In this document: positions 32,005 through 40,542 of the stretch, piece after piece | Layout of the letters: each line of letters opens with the position of its first letter | Numbering within the stretch: the first letter of the stretch is position 1 | NCBI GenBank assembly: GCA_904386005.1 | Contig: CAJFKR010000012.1 | Location: forward strand, 1-45,281 | Direction of reading: 5' to 3' | DNA: 45,281 bases | Origin: Candidatus Flemingiibacterium merdigallinarum | GTDB lineage: Bacteria > Bacillota > Clostridia > Oscillospirales > CAG-272 | Notes under the pieces: generated by a model | Database searches by the model: none | What the model was told of the DNA's origin: nothing | Seen by the model: only the letters and a program-made list of their open reading frames with translations | Translations under genes and position numbers: made by a program

Positions 32005-32040
32005 AAAATCCCCGCCGCGTAAAACGCGGCGGGGATTTTT
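32005..32040. terminator. Bidirectional terminator between convergent genes
   Basis: Stem CCCCGCCGCG/CGCGGCGGGG with a 5-nt TAAAA loop, extended by AAAAT on the left and ATTTTT on the right. It serves the sialidase-like gene and the convergent membrane-protein gene. Confidence 0.85.
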
Positions 32041-32074
32041 TGTGAAGAGAGCGGCGGATTCTGCTGTGGTTTCA

Positions 32075-33721
32075 TTAATAATTTCTTGGATTCTCAAAAT
32101 GGTAGAATTGCAACGCGCAATCAAATGTGCAAAAACCGCCCTTAGGCAGCATACCATACCTGCAATAGGCTTCATATCCGTCGAGCGCGGGATAATGCAG
32201 CCGGTTCTGACGGTGCGTGTAGTAAAACCAGCTGGACAGCATCGAGCCGTCCGGCGGCGCGGCGGTCTCATACAGAATATATCCGCGTGGGTTGTCGCCG
32301 TCCGGCAGTGAAAAGAGCGCACAGATATCGCGGTTCTGGCTGCCGAGCGAAGCACGCGCGATTTGCATGATACCCGTGCTGTAACTGTCATTTCCACGAG
32401 TATCAGCTATGCCGCCGAAATTTCCGAGGTAATAATAGTCACAGACATATGTCACGCCGCCGATTTCGCACAGCAATCGACCGGACAGGCTGTCTGACTT
32501 AACGAATTCATAATTGCGCGAATCGGGAGACAGCCGCATCAGGTCGGCGCCGGTGTCGTCGAGCGCGCCCCATTTGAAATGATGTATGATAACATAGCTG
32601 TCGTCCGACCGCCTGACGCCGATATCAGCAATCCGCAGATACTCGATGTCGTCTGTAAGATCTGCATTGTTAAAAAACGAACCGTGATACGCGTATCTCG
32701 CGTCACTCGTGTATTCGTATCGCTTTACGCACTCGCCGTCCGAGCTGAAATCGTTGATTCCATACGCGACGACCTTTGCTCCGGACAATGACAAAAGCTC
32801 GTCAATACTGAGGTCGCATAATACATATTCGGGGAAACCGAGCGCAGTCAGATTGGATTTGATGTTGTCTATGTCCGAACTGATGTCAGCGCCGATGTCA
32901 ATATTGTGTGATTCCGTCCGGCTGCGCTCGATCAGCTTCACCGGATACCCGCCGCCGAATATTCCGGCGACGACTATTGATGTAGCTATCGCCAGAATAT
33001 ACAGCAAGGTCAGCGCGCGGTCGGACAGCCGCGACGGTGCTACGGTTATCGTATAACCAACCTCGTCAAGCCGCCGCGACAGCTTATACAGGCTGTAAAG
33101 GCAGAAAATATATCCGACCAGCAGTATGAATCCGAGTGGCGCGCCGATTGATGTGACCTGACACAGCACCAGTATGACAATCAGCGAGTACCACAGCAGC
33201 AATACTATCGCCCATCCGGCGCGCGCTTCCCTGCCCGCGCTCCGCTGCACCACAAGGATTCCGCGCCACAGGCAGAACAATCCGAACAGCAGCGACACTA
33301 CGTTCAGCGCCGTCAGCGCGCGCGATACCGCGGACGGCAGCACCTCGGGCGTAACCGTCGCGTTCAGCGCGAGCGACAGCAGATAGTCCGCGGCACGGAA
33401 TATCGCTATTGCGTATATCGCGCCGAACCAGCGGTTGACCCGCTTGAGTCTGCGGCTGCCAAGCAGTATCAGCAGTTGTCCGATTGTCGGCAGCAGATAT
33501 TTGAAAAAGCCATTGTTCAAAACGACCGTCGACAGCGCGAGTCCGACTGACATCAGCCCGAACGCGTGCTTCCAGGGCTTGACGCTCTCGATATCATAAT
33601 CGGTTGGTTCGGTCAGCTCATGACCGAGCAATGAGTCGAATTCGGTCTCGGTCAGTTGTTTGACGCGCGTATCGTCTATATTCAAATGGAGCGGTTTATC
33701 TTCTCGATTCAACTCACTCAT
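32075..33721 (-). CDS. Seven-helix membrane protein with outer domain (sigma-factor partner?)
   Basis: This 548-residue protein has a cytoplasmic N-terminus of about 50 residues (LTETEFDSLLG), seven predicted membrane helices (about 52-255) and an extracytoplasmic domain of about 290 residues with several aromatic and Cys residues. I know no function. Its ATG overlaps the stop of a sigma-factor remnant by 8 nt (ATGAGTGA), the layout of a sigma/anti-sigma pair, so its N-terminus could once have held the sigma factor. SD GGGAGG lies inside that remnant. The sensed signal is unknown. Confidence 0.7.
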   Translation of the reverse strand: MSELNREDKPLHLNIDDTRVKQLTETEFDSLLGHELTEPTDYDIESVKPWKHAFGLMSVGLALSTVVLNNGFFKYLLPTIGQLLILLGSRRLKRVNRWFGAIYAIAIFRAADYLLSLALNATVTPEVLPSAVSRALTALNVVSLLFGLFCLWRGILVVQRSAGREARAGWAIVLLLWYSLIVILVLCQVTSIGAPLGFILLVGYIFCLYSLYKLSRRLDEVGYTITVAPSRLSDRALTLLYILAIATSIVVAGIFGGGYPVKLIERSRTESHNIDIGADISSDIDNIKSNLTALGFPEYVLCDLSIDELLSLSGAKVVAYGINDFSSDGECVKRYEYTSDARYAYHGSFFNNADLTDDIEYLRIADIGVRRSDDSYVIIHHFKWGALDDTGADLMRLSPDSRNYEFVKSDSLSGRLLCEIGGVTYVCDYYYLGNFGGIADTRGNDSYSTGIMQIARASLGSQNRDICALFSLPDGDNPRGYILYETAAPPDGSMLSSWFYYTHRQNRLHYPALDGYEAYCRYGMLPKGGFCTFDCALQFYHFENPRNY

Positions 33722-33827
33722 TTACGCCACCTCCCAGCCATTCGCACAGCCGGAACTTTATACTGTATAATCGCCCCTCGACGACCCGCTCGGTCATGCC
33801 GACCTCGGCGGCTGTCGCCGTATTAAC
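33714..33827 (-). pseudogene. Remnant of an ECF-type sigma-factor gene (3' end)
   Basis: Translating the frame before the membrane-protein gene gives a peptide of 37 residues containing TAAEVGMTERVVEGRLYSIK, much like the region 4.2 helix-turn-helix at the end of ECF sigma factors. It has no start of its own: immediately upstream in the same frame lies the TAA of the lipoprotein gene. The 5' part of the sigma gene appears to have been deleted. Its stop overlaps the membrane-protein ATG (ATGAGTGA), as in intact sigma/anti-sigma operons. Confidence 0.65.
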
Positions 33828-34259
33828 TTAAAACTCCGCTTCGTATGTGTACCAGTTGCCCTCGATGTGGGTTGTCTCTCCGCAATTGCCGCCGTCAGTC
33901 TGCCATTCCCAGCCGTCGGCGGTTTCGACTAAAGTCACATCGGTGTTCTGAAACCCCGCCGGCTCGCCGCTGACCGAATAGTATATTCCGCCGTAGGTAG
34001 TCGACGGCGCAATCCCGCTCGCGTAAACCTCGAACTCGATAATCGTATCGTCGCCATCCCAGTAGCTTATCGAAAGAATGCCGTCGAGCGCGATGCCGTC
34101 TGCGCTCTGGTTCTCGAGTATCTCGGCGACCGCGGCTTCAAGCTCAGACTTGCTCGAGTTGTAGTAGTCAATCGCCATATCGCGGTCCAAGCCGCAGCCG
34201 TACAGCGTCGACGACACAAGCAATGACAACGCAGGCACAATGTATGCGGCTTTTTTCAT
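33828..34259 (-). CDS. Small lipoprotein of unknown function
   Basis: This 143-residue protein has a signal peptide and lipobox LYGC (Cys22 of MKKAAYIVPAL...). The mature part has no motif I recognise; it is acidic and ends WYTYEAEF. ATG at 34259 follows AAGGGG; an in-frame start at 34289 overlaps the GH4 gene and is not used. It lies just after the GH4 gene on the same strand and is followed directly by the sigma-factor remnant, so its position may reflect a deletion junction. Confidence 0.65.
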   Translation of the reverse strand: MKKAAYIVPALSLLVSSTLYGCGLDRDMAIDYYNSSKSELEAAVAEILENQSADGIALDGILSISYWDGDDTIIEFEVYASGIAPSTTYGGIYYSVSGEPAGFQNTDVTLVETADGWEWQTDGGNCGETTHIEGNWYTYEAEF

Positions 34260-34273
34260 GCGTTTCAGCCCCT

Positions 34274-35575
34274 TTATTTCACCGCCCAAGGTATCGTATT
34301 TTTATTTTGTTCGAACATTTCGTCGACCATGTGGCGCAGCTCGTCAAGACTGCAGACCGCCGCGCTCAACGGATCATTTATGACCGCGTGATAGATCATT
34401 TCGCGATCCTCGGCAATGCAACCCTCGACTGCCAGCTCGTCATTCTGCGCGTTGACTGTATTCAGCGCCGAGATCTGACGCGGCAGATCTCCGATATAGG
34501 TCGGCAGCAGACCGTTCTTCGTCGCGACGACCGGAACCTCGACGATAACTCCGTTCGGCAGGTTTGTTATTAGTCCGGTGTTGACGACGTTGCCGTTGAA
34601 CTCGTACGGCGTGCCGTCGCCGATGACCGCGTTCAGTATCGACGCCGCGTATTCGTTGCCGCGCTTCAGATCAATAGTGTCCTTCGCGAGGATTTCAGCC
34701 ATTTTTTCATTGCGAGTCCTGTTTCGCTCGCCGACCGTTCTGACCGAGCTTGCATACGAGTCGGGTATGTAGCGGTCGATAAGATCCTGACGTTTTCTGA
34801 ACCACGCGTTGTATTCGGAGTTGTGCCCGCTCGACTCGGTGACAAAATAGCCTAAACCGCGCATCATCTCGATTCGAACAGCTTCGCTCTTGTAGATTTC
34901 GGGGCGTTTCGCGGCTTCGAATATCGCCGGATACGCGTCCTCGCCGCCCACCTTGAATTCGAGGAAAAAGGCCTGGTGATTGATACCGGCGCAGCGGTAG
35001 GTCACGTCCTTCATGTCGGCGCCGATCCACTTCGCGAGCATCTGCGACGTTCCCTGTACGCTGTGACAGAGACCCATCGCGTTGACTCCGTTGTGGTGCA
35101 TATAGCTCGTAACCATGCACATCGGGTTTGTATAGTTGAGCACGATCGCGTTCGGGCAAAGCTCGCGGATGTCGTCAGCGATAGCCTTAAGCGCGGGCGC
35201 GCTGCGCAAAAAGCGGAATATACCCGACGGACCGCGCGAGTCGCCGATCACGACGTCGATACCGTATTTTTTCGGAATCGTGATGTCCGGCTCCCACGCG
35301 TCAATTGTCAGGTCGTTGCGTATTGTGATTATGACCGCGTCAGCTCCGTCAAGCGCGGCGCGGCGGTCGAATGTAGCCTCGACGGTCGCCGGATATCCTC
35401 CCTGCCGTATCGTCTTTTCGACAATCTTTTCGGACGCGCGCATATACTCCTCGCCCTCCGGAATGTCTACAAATACCAGCTTAGAGTCGGCGAGCGCGGG
35501 AAAGGTCAAAATATCGCGAGAAATCGCGCGTGTGAAGTTGAAGCTTCCGGCTCCTATGATTACAATTTTTTTCAT
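34274..35575 (-). CDS. GH4 alpha-galactosidase/glycosidase (MelA-like)
   Basis: This 433-residue glycoside hydrolase family 4 enzyme uses NAD+ and a divalent metal and cleaves by an oxidation-elimination route. The NAD-binding loop is IGAGSFNF (7-14). The metal ligands Cys170 and His200 lie in GLCHSVQGT and GINHQAFF, a pattern nearest to MelA-type alpha-galactosidases; alpha-galacturonidase or glucosidase activity is possible. It is cytoplasmic. ATG at 35575 follows AAGGAGG. It is divergent from an AraC regulator with a strong divergent promoter pair, its likely controller. Confidence 0.88.
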   Translation of the reverse strand: MKKIVIIGAGSFNFTRAISRDILTFPALADSKLVFVDIPEGEEYMRASEKIVEKTIRQGGYPATVEATFDRRAALDGADAVIITIRNDLTIDAWEPDITIPKKYGIDVVIGDSRGPSGIFRFLRSAPALKAIADDIRELCPNAIVLNYTNPMCMVTSYMHHNGVNAMGLCHSVQGTSQMLAKWIGADMKDVTYRCAGINHQAFFLEFKVGGEDAYPAIFEAAKRPEIYKSEAVRIEMMRGLGYFVTESSGHNSEYNAWFRKRQDLIDRYIPDSYASSVRTVGERNRTRNEKMAEILAKDTIDLKRGNEYAASILNAVIGDGTPYEFNGNVVNTGLITNLPNGVIVEVPVVATKNGLLPTYIGDLPRQISALNTVNAQNDELAVEGCIAEDREMIYHAVINDPLSAAVCSLDELRHMVDEMFEQNKNTIPWAVK

Positions 35576-35625
35576 TATTGACTTCCTCCTTGAAATAGAA
35601 ATCAGCAGCGGCTTGATTTGATATA

Positions 35626-35654
35626 AGTATACTACATAAATTCTGCGAATGCAA
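35626..35654 (-). promoter_or_regulatory. Sigma-A promoter of the GH4 gene
   Basis: On the minus strand TTGCAT (35654-35649), 17 bp, TATACT (35631-35626). Confidence 0.65.
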
Positions 35655-35684
35655 TTTATTTTTGCGACAATTATATGTGATATA

Positions 35685-35713
35685 TTGACATTGAATGGCA
35701 GATGTGGTATCAT
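35685..35713 (+). promoter_or_regulatory. Sigma-A promoter of the AraC gene
   Basis: TTGACA (35685-35690), 17 bp, TATCAT (35708-35713). The two divergent -35 boxes are about 30 bp apart, leaving room for one regulator site. Confidence 0.7.
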
Positions 35714-35762
35714 ATCAAAAGAAGGCAAAATAATCGCGAAATCGAACTGGAGGTAAACTCAT

Positions 35763-36587
35763 ATGGCATTGAACGGCAAATATGATGAAAATATCTACTT
35801 CAATTTACTCGATTATGACCAAAGCGGCTATATAACGCAGTTTGGGCACGTACTGCCGAGCGCGAATTACATCGTGACCAAGCGCAATCTGACACGACAT
35901 CTGTTCGACTATGTGATACGCGGCAAAGGATATATTATGTATGGCGACAAGAAATATACTGTCTCTGCGGGCGACCTCGTTTATATGCGCAAGGGGGTGC
36001 GCGTCGACTACGGCGCCGACCCGAATGACCCATACGAGAAGCTCTGGTTCGGCGCGGACGGACCGCTCGTCGATTCGCTCGCGAGCTGTTACGCGGGGCG
36101 CGGACTGATAATTTTGCACGAACGTGATGATTTACATTTTATGAAGCTGAAAAGTCTGCTAACGTCAGGCGGATGGGAGGAGGGACAGATCATGCACCTG
36201 CTGCTCGATTTGTTTCTCGACCTGTCCGGCAGAGCCGCGCGCACTCACTCAGTCGGCGTCGAGCCCGACCTCGCGGTCAAATTGAAAAGCTACATTGATC
36301 TGCGGGTCGCCGAGAAGCTGTCGCTCGACGAAGCCGCCGAGAGCCTGCACCTGTCGAAACGGCACGTCATACGCCTGTTCAAGGAAAGGTATGACATCAC
36401 GCCCGGCGCGTATCACCAAAAGCTGCGCATGACCGCGGCCTGCCACTACCTGACCGAGACGACGCTTTCGGTCGGCGAGATAGCGTCAAGGCTTGGTTTC
36501 TCGGACCAGAGCTTTTTCTCGTCGGCGTTCAAGAAGCAACTCGGCGTCTACCCGCTGGCTTTCCGCAAATCGGGAGGAAGTGTGTGA
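35763..36587 (+). CDS. AraC-family regulator divergent from GH4
   Basis: This 274-residue regulator has a cupin sensor half (YTVSAGDLVYMRKGVRVDYG) and a double HTH C-terminus (LDEAAESLHLSKRHVIRLFK, VGEIASRLGFSDQSFFSSAF). SD GGAGG lies before ATG 35763. By layout it most likely activates the GH4 gene when its sugar is present. Confidence 0.87.
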   Translation: MALNGKYDENIYFNLLDYDQSGYITQFGHVLPSANYIVTKRNLTRHLFDYVIRGKGYIMYGDKKYTVSAGDLVYMRKGVRVDYGADPNDPYEKLWFGADGPLVDSLASCYAGRGLIILHERDDLHFMKLKSLLTSGGWEEGQIMHLLLDLFLDLSGRAARTHSVGVEPDLAVKLKSYIDLRVAEKLSLDEAAESLHLSKRHVIRLFKERYDITPGAYHQKLRMTAACHYLTETTLSVGEIASRLGFSDQSFFSSAFKKQLGVYPLAFRKSGGSV

Positions 36588-36601
36588 CATATTTATTGAG
36601 G

Positions 36602-36618
36602 ACTGTGTAATTCACAGT
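36602..36618. repeat. Small hairpin between AraC and addA
   Basis: ACTGTG-TAATT-CACAGT between the convergent AraC and addA genes. No T-run follows, so it may or may not terminate either gene. Confidence 0.35.
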
Positions 36619-36699
36619 AACATATACAGCACGCACAGTGCGAAATCGGAGTCAGGAACAAGCTCACCACTCAATCAGATATGCACGCTTACGCGTCAA

Positions 36700-39600
36700 T
36701 CACAGCTCAATTTCGCACCCCAATCCGAACGCGTATATCACGAGGCGCGATACCCTTTTCGCGCTGACCGCTTCGCAGGCGGCGCGGTAGTAGCCGAGCT
36801 GCAATTGGTGGCGCGACCTCAACAATTCGACCGCTTCGCCGCGCGGCATCGCGCGCGGAATGTAGTCGGTCTTGTAGTCGAGCAGTGTGATGTCGCCGTC
36901 AGAATTCACAAAGAAACAGTCGATAACCCCCTGCACGAGGATTTTTTCATCGACCAGCTCGGACATAAGATTTGGGTCGGCGGTGAATTCGTTTGCCGGC
37001 AGCTCGCAGTTGAAGCGATACTCGCGGTATACCTTGCGCGACGCGCGTATCTCGCTGAATATTTTGCTTTGGAAGAAGCCGCGCAGCTGCGATTTGTTAA
37101 TGAGCGACGCGATTCGCGGAGTGATGAAGCGCTGTTCGGTCAGGCGCGCGCACTCGTCGTCGATTCGCGTGTTGAGCTTGTCTGTACAGTCGAGTCGGTC
37201 GAAGTCGCAGAATTGCATGAACAAGTGCGTAGCGGTGCCGCGTTCGGCGGCACTTCCGGCGTCAGCTGCCTTGTCCGACATGAACAGCGGCAGCTTCGAC
37301 GTGAACACGGTCGGCTTTTTTATATCGTCTTCAGTCGCATCGGTCGGATTGAAGCCGCTTTTCGGCAGCTTCGCGGGCGGGTCGTCGTCGTCCAGTATGG
37401 TCGGGTAGAGCTCGGAGACCGACAACTTCGCGGGCAGCTTCAGCCGCGCCTTATGCGGGTATACGAAGTCGAAGTGTTCGTGTATCACTCGGTCGAGCTC
37501 GAGGGCATCGGATGTGTTGTCGACAGAAGTAATGCTGCCGTTCGCACCGGATGTGCTGTCCGTAGTAGTCACACTGCCGTTCACACCGGATGTGCTGATC
37601 GTAGTAGTCATATTATTATCAAATTTGTCGTCCGTATCAGGCGCGTTTTTCCCCGATTCATCCGGCAGCGTCAACGTCGACTGGTCGATAAGCTCGATTG
37701 TATACGGGCGCTCGGCGTGGCTTGCTTCATAATCATAAATCGCGGTCAGCACCCATCTGAGAAATCCGCCGTTGCGCAATACAGTCAGCCGCGACAACCG
37801 CGCCGCGTCCGCGCGGCACGCGTCGATCAGCTTTTGCGGCTTCGCGACCTTTCCGGTGAGATAGAGCCGTTCGCGCGCACGCGTCATCGCGACGTACAAT
37901 ACGCGCATCTCCTCCTCATACAGCGAATCGGCCAGCTTCGCCGAAATCGCCTGCCGTACCGGTGTGTTGCAGCGCGCGAATCCGGTTGAGTCGAGCAGCT
38001 TCACCGCCGCGCCGAGCTTCGGCTCGACGACTACATTTTCGTTTAAATCGCGGACATTGAATTTCTTCGCGCAGCCACAGATGAACACGACCGGAAACTC
38101 CAGTCCCTTGGACTGGTGTATCGTCATCAGCTTGACCGTGTCGCTCGCGTCGCTGTAAACCTTTGCGTCCTCCAGACGCGCGCCTTTCGCGATAAGGTCG
38201 TTTATGTAACGAATAAAATTATACAGCCCTTTGAATGACGAGCTCTCGAACCTGCGCGCGTATTCATACAGCATATACAGATTCGCGCGGCGGCGCGTGC
38301 TGTCACTGCCCATGCGCACAAGTGCCGGCAGGTCGGTTTCGAGGTAGAGCTGCCAGAGCAGCCGATCGACCGGAAGCCGACGCGCCTTGTCCTGCCAGCG
38401 ACTCAAAAATTCGAGGAATCTGCGCCCTTTTTCAAAATCGGTGTCGATTGTATACGCCGAGAGCGCGTCATACAGGCTGCCCTTGACAACATGGCGGCGT
38501 ATCAGAATCAGCTCGTCAAGCGTAAACTCGAACAGCTGACTTTTTAATAATCCCGCGAGATATATGTCCCGCCCGGGATTGTCGATTGTGTTGAGCAGAC
38601 AGAGCGCAAGCAGTATCTCGGCGTTTTCGAAAAAGTCTCCGGCGAGATTGTTGTACACCGGTATACCCGCTGCCTCGAGCACCGCGCAAAACGGCACGGA
38701 GTCGGTCTTGGCGCTGCGCATCAGAATCGCGATATCTGACGGTCTTATCGGGCTTCCGTCGTCCTTCTTGCCGTTGGCGAGCAGCCGCTTGATCTCAGTC
38801 GCGACGCAGATTGCCTCCGCGGTCGATATGTCCTCGCTTTCAGCACCTTCAGTGCTGTCAGCACCGTCAGTACCGTCGGTGCCGTCAGTATTATCAGCTG
38901 ATAGGTCGTCGACCGCGTTATCGTCGCTGTCAGAGCCGCTGTCGGCAGTGTCGTCGCTGCCGACTATGAGCAGCCTGACCGGTATTCCCTGCTCCTCGCC
39001 AGACTTTGAGTGTACCAGCCCGTCCTCGGGATAGTACGGCAGGGCTCCGGTCGCGTTTGTGAACAGCCGCTCGGACACGAGATTCGTGAATTCGATTATC
39101 TCCTTGTCGCAGCGGAAATTGTCGGAAAGATAGATAGTATACCCGCTCGGCGAGGCATTCTCGGCGTCGTCGAGGTGCGCGTAGCTCTGCCGGTAGGACT
39201 GGAATATATCCGGTTCGGCGCCGCGAAACCCGTAGATCGACTGCTTGACGTCGCCGACCATGAATCGATTGTTTTCACGCGAAACCGCGGCGAATATCGC
39301 GTCCTGCACGGAGTTGACGTCCTGATACTCGTCGATATAAATCTCGTCGTACAGCTCGGATATCGAGTGCGCAGTGTCAGTAGGTCTGCCGTCCGAGGTG
39401 ACCAGCAATGTATACGCGAGCCGCTCGAGGTCGGAAAAATCGACGATTGCCCGTCTATGCTTCTCTTTTTTTATGCGCTCGTCGAACAGAGCGAGCAGAC
39501 GGTAGAGCTGCGACAGCATATCCGCCGTCCTTTGCTGGTTCGCCGCGATTTTCTCGGGCGTCAGCGAGCAGAATTTCTTCGCGAGCTTGTCGCGCTCCTT

Positions 39601-40542
39601 CTTGAAGCGGTCGCGCTTGTCCTTTATCGCCTTGACTTCGTCCGACGCGCCGCGCACCGCTCCGAGCCTTGCCGCGCTGTAGGAGTTCATCTGCTTAAAG
39701 AGTCCGGCGTAATCCTGATTTGAGCAAAGCCGGATAACCTCACGGATATAGTCGATGTCCTGCTCGATGGCCGGCAGATAGGCGCGCGACAGCAGATCGT
39801 CGTTCATCAGGTCGGGCAGCGCGTCGGCGAGCTGCCCGCGGTAGTATTCGAGCCGCTCGGACACGATGCGAAGCGTCACCTGACCGCAGCGGCTTTCACC
39901 GAAATCACAGGACGCGTCAGTCTCGAGCTCGTGGGCGAATTTTTCGAGAAAGCCGATCGAGTCGCGATATGACTCGAACAATGTATACAGCTTTAGCAGC
40001 TTATCCGCGAGCTTGTCGTCGGCTTTTATGCCGACCAAGCTGTCCGCGAGCCTGCCGAAATCGTCGATAGCGTATTCGGTCGGGATGGATTTTCCGGCGT
40101 AGTAGTCCTCGATAAGCTCGTTCATCAGATTCTGCCGCAGCAGCTTGCTCTCGGCGTCGTCGGCGACCCGAAAGTCAGCGGGAATTCCGAGAATTGCGAA
40201 GTGCTCGCGCAGCAAATCAAGGCAAAAGCTATGTATCGTGCAGATTTTCGCGCGGTCAAGCTGCATCAGCTGACGTGCCAGCCTGCGATTCGCGGGGTCG
40301 TGCGCCAGCTGCTCGTTGAGCGCTGAAGATATCCGCGCCTTGAGCTCAGCTGCGGCGGCTTTCGTGAATGTGACTACCAGCATTCGTGTGATTTCAGCCG
40401 GATTTTCGTTGTCGCAGAGTCGGCGGATTATACGCTCGGTCAGAACCGCGGTCTTGCCCGAGCCCGCGCCCGCAGATACGAGCAGATTGTGCCCGCGGTC
40501 AATTATCGCTTCGAGCTGTTGTTTGGTCCAATTTCTTGCCAC
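36700..40542 (-). CDS. addA: AddA subunit of the AddAB helicase-nuclease
   Basis: This 1280-residue subunit, with AddB, resects double-strand breaks for homologous recombination. Helicase motifs: GAGSGKT (25-31), IDEYQDVN, GDVKQSIYGFRGAEPDIF, LSDNFRC, MTIHQSKGLEFPVVF and LYVAMTRARERL. A C-terminal RecB-type nuclease carries LLDYKTD. The GTG start shares a base with the addB stop, after GGAGGTGA. Two low-complexity inserts look species-specific: an Asp/Gly/Thr-rich stretch (gene region 38840-38960) and 13-residue tandem repeats (37507-37623). Confidence 0.93.
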   Translation of the reverse strand: MARNWTKQQLEAIIDRGHNLLVSAGAGSGKTAVLTERIIRRLCDNENPAEITRMLVVTFTKAAAAELKARISSALNEQLAHDPANRRLARQLMQLDRAKICTIHSFCLDLLREHFAILGIPADFRVADDAESKLLRQNLMNELIEDYYAGKSIPTEYAIDDFGRLADSLVGIKADDKLADKLLKLYTLFESYRDSIGFLEKFAHELETDASCDFGESRCGQVTLRIVSERLEYYRGQLADALPDLMNDDLLSRAYLPAIEQDIDYIREVIRLCSNQDYAGLFKQMNSYSAARLGAVRGASDEVKAIKDKRDRFKKERDKLAKKFCSLTPEKIAANQQRTADMLSQLYRLLALFDERIKKEKHRRAIVDFSDLERLAYTLLVTSDGRPTDTAHSISELYDEIYIDEYQDVNSVQDAIFAAVSRENNRFMVGDVKQSIYGFRGAEPDIFQSYRQSYAHLDDAENASPSGYTIYLSDNFRCDKEIIEFTNLVSERLFTNATGALPYYPEDGLVHSKSGEEQGIPVRLLIVGSDDTADSGSDSDDNAVDDLSADNTDGTDGTDGADSTEGAESEDISTAEAICVATEIKRLLANGKKDDGSPIRPSDIAILMRSAKTDSVPFCAVLEAAGIPVYNNLAGDFFENAEILLALCLLNTIDNPGRDIYLAGLLKSQLFEFTLDELILIRRHVVKGSLYDALSAYTIDTDFEKGRRFLEFLSRWQDKARRLPVDRLLWQLYLETDLPALVRMGSDSTRRRANLYMLYEYARRFESSSFKGLYNFIRYINDLIAKGARLEDAKVYSDASDTVKLMTIHQSKGLEFPVVFICGCAKKFNVRDLNENVVVEPKLGAAVKLLDSTGFARCNTPVRQAISAKLADSLYEEEMRVLYVAMTRARERLYLTGKVAKPQKLIDACRADAARLSRLTVLRNGGFLRWVLTAIYDYEASHAERPYTIELIDQSTLTLPDESGKNAPDTDDKFDNNMTTTISTSGVNGSVTTTDSTSGANGSITSVDNTSDALELDRVIHEHFDFVYPHKARLKLPAKLSVSELYPTILDDDDPPAKLPKSGFNPTDATEDDIKKPTVFTSKLPLFMSDKAADAGSAAERGTATHLFMQFCDFDRLDCTDKLNTRIDDECARLTEQRFITPRIASLINKSQLRGFFQSKIFSEIRASRKVYREYRFNCELPANEFTADPNLMSELVDEKILVQGVIDCFFVNSDGDITLLDYKTDYIPRAMPRGEAVELLRSRHQLQLGYYRAACEAVSAKRVSRLVIYAFGLGCEIEL
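37507..37623 (-). repeat. Three 39-bp tandem repeats inside addA
   Basis: Three units of 39 bp begin with GGATGTG at 37507, 37546 and 37585 on the plus strand. In the protein they give a 13-residue repeat of the kind TTTDSTSGANGSI before the nuclease domain, so the linker can vary by slippage without loss of frame. Confidence 0.7.
38846..38900 (-). repeat. 9-bp tandem repeats inside addA
   Basis: Degenerate 9-bp units (GTGCTGTCA/GTACCGTCA type) encode an Asp/Gly/Thr/Ala-rich run, TDGTDGTDGADSTEGAESED. It lies in the helicase part ahead of the ICVATEIKRLL segment. A flexible surface loop is likely. Confidence 0.6.

Noticed and set aside
36493-37989. 498-codon plus-strand ORF over the AraC end and addA
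   Set aside because: Most of it is antisense to the conserved addA nuclease region; composition is Arg/Val-rich without domains.
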